From: Victivallales bacterium
Lineage (GTDB): Bacteria > Verrucomicrobiota > Lentisphaeria > Oligosphaerales > Oligosphaeraceae
NCBI GenBank assembly: GCA_017963875.1
Contig: JAGCTA010000118.1
Location: 1-13,557, forward strand
Reading direction: 5' to 3'
DNA: 13,557 bases
Shown here in pieces: positions 6,979 through 13,557 of the stretch. Numbering within the stretch: position 1 is the stretch's first letter; each line of letters opens with the position of its first letter. A program made the translations under genes and the position numbers. The notes below the pieces were generated by a model that ran no database searches, was not told the origin of the DNA, and saw only the letters and a program-made list of their open reading frames with translations.

Positions 6979-9645
6979 ATGATTAAGAATTCTGTATTAC
7001 TGCTGACAATTTTCACCACAGTCGCCTTCGCAGAAGTCATCTGGAAATTCTCGCCCGATGAGGTGAAACTGTCCCGTGGAACGACACTTACGCAAATTGA
7101 CGGTGGCTGGCATCTCGCCAACCCAGACTCAAGGCCAGAGTTTTTCAGCACCAAGGCCATCAAACTTCAACCGTTGGCCACATATTCATTCCATGCCAGA
7201 CTTCGCGGAACTCCTGGCACGAAAATCTGGATCGTCACGGAATCACTCCGTGCCGATGGGTCAAGTTTTCCTCCAACAGCAGTCACGTATGATCCAGACG
7301 CATTGGCCACAGTGGCAAAAGAAGCAACCGCAGGCAGCATGCAACTGACGCTTGACGGCACGGACTCATGGGCAGATAAAAACATCAGGTCCTTTGTCTT
7401 GGCACTGAACGCCAAGGCCGATGCCTCCGATTTACCTAATATCAACTACGTTCCAGTGAAATCAATCGCCGAAGATGGGACAGTGGAACTCCGCCACCCC
7501 CTGCGGATGACGCTAAAAACAGGAACGATGGTCCGCCGCCATTGGGCAAGCAGCCCATACGATACCGTCCGCAGTGATTCCGCGCAGCCAAAATGGCGCG
7601 ACTACTCCGCAATCAGGAAAGGCGTCACGACCAAAGGCAAGGAAACAGGCAAATTCATGCTTGGAACCGACCAGTTTCGAATTGGGATACAGGTAGTTGG
7701 CGGTAGCGTCGATATCGCGGAACTCTCCATCGATGAATCAGGCCAGATTGAACGGCCAGTCACGCTTGGACAAAATGCCAAACCTGAATTGGTTGAAAAG
7801 GCCCGCAAGGGAGTCATTCCTTTTGCACGGCTCTCATGGTGGGGATTCAAGCCAGACGACGCGACGGATATCATCCAGGATGCGCTCAGCGCAAAGGTCG
7901 CCAAAATCATCATCGACAAAACGGGTTCGCCATGGATAACCGAGCCGCTTTTTGTGAGAAGCCACAAGGAGGTCGTATTCGAGTCAGGCGCGGTGCTTGA
8001 GGCGAAACGCGGTGCCTTCAAAAATCCGTCCTCCACATTGTTGACATGCGTCGAGGAGCAGAACATCATCATTCGTGGTGAAGGCGATGGTGGTATCATC
8101 ACAATGCACAAGCCCGATTATCAGGACTCCAAGCAATATGCAAAATCGGAATATCGCCATTGCATCGTCATCCGCGCCTGTCAGAATGTCTGGGTCGAAA
8201 ACATGAACCTGCTCAATTCTGGCGGCGACGGCGTCGTGGTTTCAAATCTTGGAACAAACTTCTCCGAGCATATCGTGCTGAGAAAACTGGTCTGTGACCG
8301 CAATCACCGTCAGGGCATCAGCATCATCAACGGACGGCACCTCCTCATCGAAGACTGCAAACTCATAAATACCGACGGCACAATGCCTCAGGCTGGCATC
8401 GACATAGAAACAAACGAATTCAACGAGCCGACATCGGACATCATCGTCCGAAACTGTGATATCATCGGAAACACAGGCACGGGCATCCAGGTCAGCGTGA
8501 CACGCATGGATACACGAGTGACTGGCCCTGTTGACATCACTTTTGACAACTGCCTCGTCAAGGACAACAAGCAAGCCGACCTTTTAATCCATACACGAAC
8601 CCGCTGGGAACGTGAGAACCATGAACTCAAAGGGCAGATACGTTTCGTCAACTGCCATTTCGAAAGCGACTTTCCCAATGACACAAGACGCTATCCCATT
8701 GCCATTGAGATGGATATGCGGCATGGACTCGCCATTCTCTTCGAAAAATCAACGCTCAAACGCACAAGCAACACCCCCGAAACGTTCCGAATCGCCTTCA
8801 GCGATCCCAATGGCAAGCCCCCTGCCGCTACAATCGATTTCTCAGGCTTGACAATGGCTGAACAGCATAGGACCGCACTCATCAGCGACCACAGTTATCT
8901 GGGCGATACGTCCTGGTTGCGCGGCTTCGACTGCAAGCCGCTGGCATTCAAGAATCCGACGCCATGGCAAGGAGTTGTCGAGCCTATTGAATCTACAAAC
9001 AGCCATGTGGAATTCCCGCTGATTCCGCTCTACTGGCGCTCTGATTTCTGGATTTGCGGCAACGCAGGCGACCAGGCGGAATTCGAACTGGACTATTCAA
9101 AGCGAGTCGGCAGAGGAAATCTTGTCACCAAGGTGTCTTTAGTCGCGCCGTCAGGCAAAGTCATGCAACTGGGTCAAATCGAACCAGAAACAACCAAATC
9201 ATTCAAAATAACTCTACAGGAAAACGGCTTCCATCATATCAAAGTCAGAGGCGAAAAGGTCTTCGTTGCATTGAAAAACGCCAATCTTCCAGCAGGCATC
9301 ATGACTGATCCATACGCACGAACATTCCTCAACTATGAGGGCGATGTCTATTTCTTCGTCCCAGAAGGTTCTCCTGATTTCGCTGTGCGCGCCTGGGGAC
9401 GCAGCAATATCCTATTCGTCGGCTTTGAGATCTACGCTCCCAATGGAGAAAAGGTGTTCGATGTTCCGACAACCAACGGCGCACAGTTTGACCCAACGCC
9501 TGAACAACGCAAGATGACAGGGGTCTGGCGACTGCATTTAAAACGCCCCGAACATGGGTATTTCGCCAAATGCCACGTCGCCTTCCCAGGCCTGCCGCCC
9601 TATCTGGGCATTCTGCCGAATATGCTGCCAACCAAAGGCAAATGA
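6979..9645 (+). CDS. Secreted right-handed parallel beta-helix protein, probable polysaccharide lyase or hydrolase
   Basis: This 888-residue protein has a signal peptide (MIKNSVLLLTIFTTVAFA, cut after residue 18). The ATG follows AAGAGG by 5 nt. Residues 19-280 are beta-rich and look like a carbohydrate-binding or sandwich region. About residues 287-640 form the beta-helix: entry WWGFKPDDATDIIQDALSAK, then repeated coils such as NIIIRGEGDGGIITM, NVWVENMNLLNSGGDGVVVS (Gly415-Asp-Gly), HLLIEDCKLINTDG, AGIDIETNEF (472-481), DIIVRNCDIIGNTGTGIQVS. This NosD/Beta_helix-type pattern occurs in lyases, GH28-like and GH141-like enzymes; I cannot choose among them from motifs. The C-terminal 240 residues are further beta domains without a family I recognise. 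It is probably exported to the periplasm or surface to act on the same glycan as its neighbours. It ends 19 bp from the convergent cyclophilin gene. Confidence 0.7.
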   Translation: MIKNSVLLLTIFTTVAFAEVIWKFSPDEVKLSRGTTLTQIDGGWHLANPDSRPEFFSTKAIKLQPLATYSFHARLRGTPGTKIWIVTESLRADGSSFPPTAVTYDPDALATVAKEATAGSMQLTLDGTDSWADKNIRSFVLALNAKADASDLPNINYVPVKSIAEDGTVELRHPLRMTLKTGTMVRRHWASSPYDTVRSDSAQPKWRDYSAIRKGVTTKGKETGKFMLGTDQFRIGIQVVGGSVDIAELSIDESGQIERPVTLGQNAKPELVEKARKGVIPFARLSWWGFKPDDATDIIQDALSAKVAKIIIDKTGSPWITEPLFVRSHKEVVFESGAVLEAKRGAFKNPSSTLLTCVEEQNIIIRGEGDGGIITMHKPDYQDSKQYAKSEYRHCIVIRACQNVWVENMNLLNSGGDGVVVSNLGTNFSEHIVLRKLVCDRNHRQGISIINGRHLLIEDCKLINTDGTMPQAGIDIETNEFNEPTSDIIVRNCDIIGNTGTGIQVSVTRMDTRVTGPVDITFDNCLVKDNKQADLLIHTRTRWERENHELKGQIRFVNCHFESDFPNDTRRYPIAIEMDMRHGLAILFEKSTLKRTSNTPETFRIAFSDPNGKPPAATIDFSGLTMAEQHRTALISDHSYLGDTSWLRGFDCKPLAFKNPTPWQGVVEPIESTNSHVEFPLIPLYWRSDFWICGNAGDQAEFELDYSKRVGRGNLVTKVSLVAPSGKVMQLGQIEPETTKSFKITLQENGFHHIKVRGEKVFVALKNANLPAGIMTDPYARTFLNYEGDVYFFVPEGSPDFAVRAWGRSNILFVGFEIYAPNGEKVFDVPTTNGAQFDPTPEQRKMTGVWRLHLKRPEHGYFAKCHVAFPGLPPYLGILPNMLPTKGK

Positions 9646-9664
9646 TTGTTTTGAATCTGCGGAA

Positions 9665-10144
9665 TCAATCCTTTACATCTGCCGCGACTTGCATCTTGAC
9701 AATCTTGTCAGGTCCTCTCACGATGCCGTTGTTGTTTGAATCGCCCTTCTTGATCAAATCGACGAACTCCATTCCGCTCGTTACCTTTCCCCAAACAGTA
9801 TATTGCCTGTCAAGGAATCTGGCGTCTTCAAAGCAGATGAAAAACTGGCTATCAGCCGAGTTTGGATCCATCGCGCGTGCCATGGAAACCGTCCCGCGAA
9901 CATGCGGCTCATTGTTGAATTCCGCAACTAGTTTCTTGCCGCTGCCGCCCATTCCAGTCCCTGTCGGATCGCCAGTCTGCGCCATGAAGCCTTCAATGAC
10001 TCGGTGGAAGACAATGCCATCGTAGAACCCCTGCCGAACCAGTTCCTTTATTCTCGCGACATGCTTCGGAGCAACCTTGGGCAGCAATTCAATGATGACG
10101 CGACCATCCTTCAAATCCAAATACAGTGTGTTTTCCTTGTCCAT
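9665..10144 (-). CDS. Cyclophilin-type peptidyl-prolyl cis-trans isomerase
   Basis: This 159-residue single-domain cyclophilin catalyses cis-trans isomerisation of Xaa-Pro bonds during protein folding. Family motifs are clear: VAPKHVARIKELVRQGFYDG, FHRVIEGFMAQTGDPTGTG (active-site Arg48, Phe53, Met54, Gln56), SQFFICFEDARFLD (99-112) and YTVWGKVTSGMEFVD. The position of the cyclosporin-contact Trp of human cyclophilin A is Phe110, as in many bacterial forms. No signal peptide is present, so it is probably cytoplasmic. The start at 10144 is preceded by AAAGGG. It is the last gene of the leftward group, 52 bp after the GH5-like gene, and converges with the beta-helix gene. It is probably a housekeeping function, though its position allows co-transcription with the hydrolase. 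Confidence 0.93.
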   Translation of the reverse strand: MDKENTLYLDLKDGRVIIELLPKVAPKHVARIKELVRQGFYDGIVFHRVIEGFMAQTGDPTGTGMGGSGKKLVAEFNNEPHVRGTVSMARAMDPNSADSQFFICFEDARFLDRQYTVWGKVTSGMEFVDLIKKGDSNNNGIVRGPDKIVKMQVAADVKD

Positions 10145-10196
10145 GTTTTTCCCTTTGTTATTTTCCTTGATATACCTTGAGAGGACAGAGCCCTAT

Positions 10197-12569
10197 CTAC
10201 TTTGCTGATTTCCCCTTTGCAGGCCATACCTTAACCCCGATGCTTCGACTGAATTCAGGGAGTGTGATTTTATCGGCAGGCATTAAAACGGTTGCTGTGT
10301 TGATTACTGTCCCATCATCAAGATTCCAATATTCAACCGTATAAGGACCATCAGGCAACGAGGGAATCTGAATAGCCACGTCCTTGCGAAGCACGGGCAT
10401 CACATTTTCTTTTTCAGTAAAATAATAATTGGAATCCATGACCCAGAATAGCAGTTTGCTCTTTCCCCTCAATTCGTATGCATGAACTGCGTCAACGCTC
10501 GTTTTACGCATTGCGGCTACCATGCCACGACGGTCTTCCCCCGAGGTGAATCGATGATATCCAAGGTATTTACCATGAAGATTCTTATCCTCAACTAATG
10601 CAAACCACCAACACATTGGGACAATTCCCATCTCATGAAAAAAGCCAGTAAACAATGCCAGTTCCACCTGATTCATCAGGTTTCTCATGCTGTCACCGTA
10701 TGAAGAACCTCCGAACTCAGTGATAACCAGCGGTTTGCCGTATTTCTTGCCAAAATCGCTGGCCCCAGTTATCAACTCCATCATCTGCCTGCTGCCGCCG
10801 CCAATGCTGTAATACGCATCAGTCGAAAGAAAATCCAGTTCCTTGACGGATGCCGTCGCATGATCGATTCGCCCATAACTCAGCATCCAGTGGGTTGTCA
10901 CAGGATGCTGATAAATATCAACTTGCTTAAGATACGCCCCCATTTCACGATGCCAGGTAGAAATGTTCGGGTCCTTCTGATAGGCGTAGATATCCTGCCC
11001 CGTCAAATCGACTTCTGTAAACAACTTCCAGGCAAGAAGATTCGGGCTAGCGCCCCATCGTGACGTGATGTAATCGGCAGTTTTCTTGAAATCTGCCTTG
11101 GCACGTTCATTTGAAAAATAGTCTTCACATTGCTTCAGGTATCCGCCCAAGGACACATTATATGGATTGTATGCCCATTCCGTATCGTATGTCATACCGA
11201 ACTTGCCATGGTTGTTGAGGACAAGTATGAGTTTTATGCCGTTCTCTTCTGCCAATTGCAGGATTCGATCAAGCATCCAGGCGCGATACTGGTTGTAATG
11301 GCCGACGCCATGGAATCCACGGGCATTGTTTCTCCATTCCAGCGCAAGCCACCAAGAACACATCCACACTTCTACCACATTGATCCCAATCTCACGATAC
11401 TTTTTAAAAAGCGTCTCGTATGCCTGCAGGCCTTGATTTTCCCATGTCGAATAGGGTGCCACATGAAAATATCGGTCGTCAAATGGCGATCGGACATTCA
11501 TGCCCAGCCCATTGAACACCGTTCCGTCATCATAGCGAAAATACGACGTATATTCTGAATCCACATGGACGAAACCATGATAGTCTTTTTCTGCCGCCGT
11601 CGCTTCAAACTCCATTGGAGGCAATTCAATGGACTGACTGCCCTGCTTAATGGTAATAGCCATCTTGTGACGCCCCGCCATCCGAGGACAATATTTGATT
11701 TTCACCCACGGTTCCCCAATCGGCGACAGACAACTGTCTTTGTCCGAATCCGATTCATCATAAAGAAAATCCTCATAATAGTATCCATGAATCGTCTCGG
11801 ACGCCCGCCCTGCCCCTTCAGGCAATGATACCTCTGCCTGAACCGTAAATTTGGCAGAATCGTATGGTTCAGTAATCCACCCATTGACATGAAAGGAGAT
11901 TTCCAGACACGTACCAACTCTAGGAGTCATGGTATTGACAGTCAAATCACGGATGCCTTTCAACTCCATGCATGTCTCGTCTTTCTGAATTGTCACCCCC
12001 AGGAATTCCGCCAGCCCTGAACAAACGCCGTCATCTCCATTGTCAAGTTCAAAGCGAAAGCCCATTTCCAAAAGGTTCGCCACAGTGAGGCCATTCCATG
12101 GACGCTCATGCCCGCAGCACTCCCAGACGGAAACGGCATCATTTCCTGCCAGCGGAACGAGAACTTCACACACACCTTCCTCATTGACGTCAAGCGTACT
12201 AACTGGGATCCGCAGTTGCCGCCAAAGGAAATCGTTATCCTTTCCAAATACGGTCAATAACGCTTTCGAAGGCATAGAATCTGGCAACCTCAGACGCAAG
12301 ACAATGGCAGAGACATCCTTCAAAGACATCGCCTTCTGTGGCTCTGGCAGAGTGTATTCAAGGCGTTTCGGTAATGATACGGGCAACTGCAATCCAACGC
12401 CGTTTGAAGACAAATCCGTGACTTTTTCCTTCCCATCATCAAGATATTCACGTAATTTCCATCCGTGGTTTCCATCCTCAAAGGAAACTGCGTCTGTTGT
12501 AGGTTCATCGGCAAAAATCCCGATGACGCCACACGCACATACAAGCAGCCAAAGCGCTATCTTTCTCAT
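10197..12569 (-). CDS. Secreted GH5-like clan GH-A glycoside hydrolase with N-terminal beta-sandwich domains
   Basis: This 790-residue protein has a signal peptide (MRKIALWLLVCACGVIGIFA, cut near residue 20). About residues 28-200 resemble a jelly-roll carbohydrate-binding module (SFEDGNHGWKLREYLDDG...). About 205-335 resemble the DUF5060-type Ig-like domain often found before such barrels (GEPWVKIKYCPRMAGRHKM). The barrel starts near 345 (FRYDDGTVFNGLGMNVRSPF) and contains YREIGINVVEVWMCSWWLAL and NGIKLILVLNNHG. Two catalytic glutamates are visible: acid/base Glu519 in LLAWKLFTEVDL and nucleophile Glu618 in KPLVITEFGGSS, a spacing normal for clan GH-A. The likely substrate is a beta-linked glycan (mannan, galactan or glucan), not decidable here. 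The start codon overlaps the upstream fumarase stop as ATGA; a GGAAC stretch lies about 10 nt upstream, so translation may be coupled. Confidence 0.8.
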   Translation of the reverse strand: MRKIALWLLVCACGVIGIFADEPTTDAVSFEDGNHGWKLREYLDDGKEKVTDLSSNGVGLQLPVSLPKRLEYTLPEPQKAMSLKDVSAIVLRLRLPDSMPSKALLTVFGKDNDFLWRQLRIPVSTLDVNEEGVCEVLVPLAGNDAVSVWECCGHERPWNGLTVANLLEMGFRFELDNGDDGVCSGLAEFLGVTIQKDETCMELKGIRDLTVNTMTPRVGTCLEISFHVNGWITEPYDSAKFTVQAEVSLPEGAGRASETIHGYYYEDFLYDESDSDKDSCLSPIGEPWVKIKYCPRMAGRHKMAITIKQGSQSIELPPMEFEATAAEKDYHGFVHVDSEYTSYFRYDDGTVFNGLGMNVRSPFDDRYFHVAPYSTWENQGLQAYETLFKKYREIGINVVEVWMCSWWLALEWRNNARGFHGVGHYNQYRAWMLDRILQLAEENGIKLILVLNNHGKFGMTYDTEWAYNPYNVSLGGYLKQCEDYFSNERAKADFKKTADYITSRWGASPNLLAWKLFTEVDLTGQDIYAYQKDPNISTWHREMGAYLKQVDIYQHPVTTHWMLSYGRIDHATASVKELDFLSTDAYYSIGGGSRQMMELITGASDFGKKYGKPLVITEFGGSSYGDSMRNLMNQVELALFTGFFHEMGIVPMCWWFALVEDKNLHGKYLGYHRFTSGEDRRGMVAAMRKTSVDAVHAYELRGKSKLLFWVMDSNYYFTEKENVMPVLRKDVAIQIPSLPDGPYTVEYWNLDDGTVINTATVLMPADKITLPEFSRSIGVKVWPAKGKSAK

Positions 12570-13480
12570 GATGTCTTTGTTCCGCTTTGTGTCAATGGAT
12601 TCCAGTCCAAATCGAACTCAATCGTCTGGCGTCGGCAACACCAGCACATATAGGAAATACTCACGAAATATGAAGCTGGAAGCCGACACCGCCACCCAAT
12701 GAAGACATCAAGCAACGTCGTCTTGCCACCGCACCCCATTGGGCCAATGCCCAGACTATTTGCCTCTTGAAGGACACGCCGCTCCAAATCAGCCAAAACT
12801 GGTTCTGGACTCCGCTCGCCTATTTTCCGAAGCAGTTGGAATTTGCTTTCCTCGTATCCCGTGGCACGGTCGCCTCCGATGGCAACACCAAGGATTCCAG
12901 GCGCGCACCCCTGGCCCTGCGCCCTGAAAACAGCATCCAGAATACATTTGCGAACGCCTTCCAGATCGCGTCCTGCATGGAGTTCGCGATTTGGAAGACT
13001 ATACTGGCATCCCATGTTTTCACTGCCACCGCCCTTCAGCATCAGCGTGACTTTGATTCGCAGGACATCGGCTTCTTCCCAGAAGATGACTGGACTGCCA
13101 ACACCAAGGTTGTTCCCCGTGTTTTTGCCAGTCAGGGAATTCACGCAGTTCTGCCGCAGAATGCCTCGCCGAGTCGCCTCGGCTATCGCCTTTTCCGCCG
13201 CAGTCTCAAAGAATCTTCGACTTGTGCCAGTCGGGGCTTCCACGAAGAAAATCAGCGTTCCTGTATCCTGGCAAATCGGGAGATGGCGTTGCCTGGCAAG
13301 CGCCACATTATCCAGCATGGTGCCTAATGTTGCTGCCTCGACGCTTCCCGTTTCACTTTCAGCCAGCCTCTCCTGAAGCGCTACCTGGATATCGCCAGGC
13401 AATTCAGTGGATGTACGCTCCACGAGATTCAGCAATGATGCATATAAAGTTTCTTCGGGAACCATCTCCAATAATCCCAT
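12566..13480 (-). CDS. Class I fumarate hydratase / L-tartrate dehydratase, alpha (iron-sulfur) subunit
   Basis: This 304-residue protein matches the N-terminal (alpha) domain of oxygen-sensitive class I fumarases, which hydrate fumarate to malate with a [4Fe-4S] cluster; tartrate dehydratase alpha subunits share the fold. Motifs are HLPICQDTG (Cys70), MLKGGGSENMGCQY, GCAPGILGVAIGGDRATG (Cys192), GIGPMGCGGKTTLLDV (Cys250) and RLPASYFVSISYMCWCCRR (266-284). The three cysteines suit the cluster ligands. The length fits a free alpha subunit; a beta subunit does not follow. The last 20 residues, after CWCCRR, look like an ordinary tail. The stop overlaps the next start as ATGA. The start is uncertain: ATG at 13480 lacks a clear Shine-Dalgarno, and an alternative ATG at 13465 is immediately preceded by GGAG, too close to use. 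Fumarase and tartrate dehydratase cannot be told apart here. Confidence 0.88.
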   Translation of the reverse strand: MGLLEMVPEETLYASLLNLVERTSTELPGDIQVALQERLAESETGSVEAATLGTMLDNVALARQRHLPICQDTGTLIFFVEAPTGTSRRFFETAAEKAIAEATRRGILRQNCVNSLTGKNTGNNLGVGSPVIFWEEADVLRIKVTLMLKGGGSENMGCQYSLPNRELHAGRDLEGVRKCILDAVFRAQGQGCAPGILGVAIGGDRATGYEESKFQLLRKIGERSPEPVLADLERRVLQEANSLGIGPMGCGGKTTLLDVFIGWRCRLPASYFVSISYMCWCCRRQTIEFDLDWNPLTQSGTKTS

Positions 13481-13487
13481 TGAACAA

Positions 13488-13557
13488 TTAAAGTGTTGCG
13501 ACCGCCGCTGGCTTGCCAGTCTTCAGCGATTCTTCAATAGCGCACATAATCGCCAGC
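13488..13557 (-). CDS. Probable Gfo/Idh/MocA-family oxidoreductase, C-terminal tail (truncated by window edge)
   Basis: The minus strand reads in frame to a TAA at 13490-13488, giving the last 23 residues, LAIMCAIEESLKTGKPAAVATL being the readable part. The pattern (A)-x-C/A-AIEES-x-x-TGKP-x-x-V is typical of the C-terminal end of Gfo/Idh/MocA NAD(P)-dependent sugar and inositol oxidoreductases, which are common in carbohydrate loci. Only a short tail is visible, so this is a tentative call. The gap to the fumarase ATG is 7 bp, suggesting one operon. Confidence 0.5.
   Translation of the reverse strand, partial: LAIMCAIEESLKTGKPAAVATL

Noticed and set aside
6738..6986. 82-residue ORF encoding VPS/VPR repeats through the tandem array (and its antisense GQMG repeat ORF)
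   Set aside because: It overlaps the end of the GH36-like gene out of frame and the start of the next gene, has no ribosome site, and its repeats merely mirror the 9-bp DNA repeat.
9646..9664. Bidirectional terminator between convergent genes
   Set aside because: The 19-bp gap holds no convincing inverted repeat with flanking A and T runs.
12530..12569. Lipoprotein signal on the GH5-like protein because of cysteines in LLVCACG
   Set aside because: Neither cysteine is preceded by a good lipobox, and both lie in the middle of the hydrophobic core; a type I signal peptide fits better.
12040..12702. 220-residue plus-strand ORF, and a 186-residue one at 12767-13327
   Set aside because: They are antisense to the GH5-like and fumarase genes, whose catalytic and cluster-ligand motifs are intact.

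Overview
The window looks like an accessory carbohydrate-degradation locus from a Gram-negative bacterium of moderate GC. The mix of a GH10 enzyme, right-handed parallel beta-helix proteins, large secreted TIM-barrel hydrolases with appended beta-sandwich domains and a Gfo/Idh/MocA-type oxidoreductase is the style of Lentisphaerota/Victivallales or related Planctomycetota-Verrucomicrobiota gut or sediment bacteria. This lineage guess rests on gene content only; no marker gene is present. There are no rRNA or tRNA genes, transposases, CRISPR arrays or phage genes that I can see.

Layout. (1) 1-390, minus strand: the 5' part of a GH10 family gene that runs off the left edge. (2) 391-641: an AT-rich divergent intergenic region, the largest gap in the window. 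(3) 642-9645, plus strand: four long co-directional genes. They are a beta-helix pectate-lyase-superfamily protein without a signal peptide, a secreted 964-residue clan GH-A-like protein, a leaderless GH36-like (alpha-galactosidase-type) enzyme, and a secreted 888-residue beta-helix protein. The last is preceded by a hairpin and a 9-bp tandem repeat. (4) 9665-13557, minus strand, converging on block 3: the C-terminal tail of a probable Gfo/Idh/MocA oxidoreductase, a class I fumarase/tartrate dehydratase alpha subunit, a secreted GH5-like clan GH-A enzyme whose start overlaps the fumarase stop (ATGA), and a cyclophilin-type peptidyl-prolyl isomerase.

How the parts may work together (inference). 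Secreted or periplasmic proteins (964, 888 and 790 residues) would bind and cut a complex plant-type polysaccharide. Leaderless proteins (GH10, 642 gene, GH36-like) would process oligosaccharides inside the cell, and the oxidoreductase and dehydratase would feed sugar or acid products into central metabolism. No SusC/SusD pair, transporter, sulfatase or regulator lies in the window, so uptake and control must be encoded elsewhere.

The most notable non-coding signal is a CCCATCTGTCCCAT motif. It occurs once 29 nt before the first beta-helix gene and as the end of an eight-unit 9-bp tandem array just before the second beta-helix gene.
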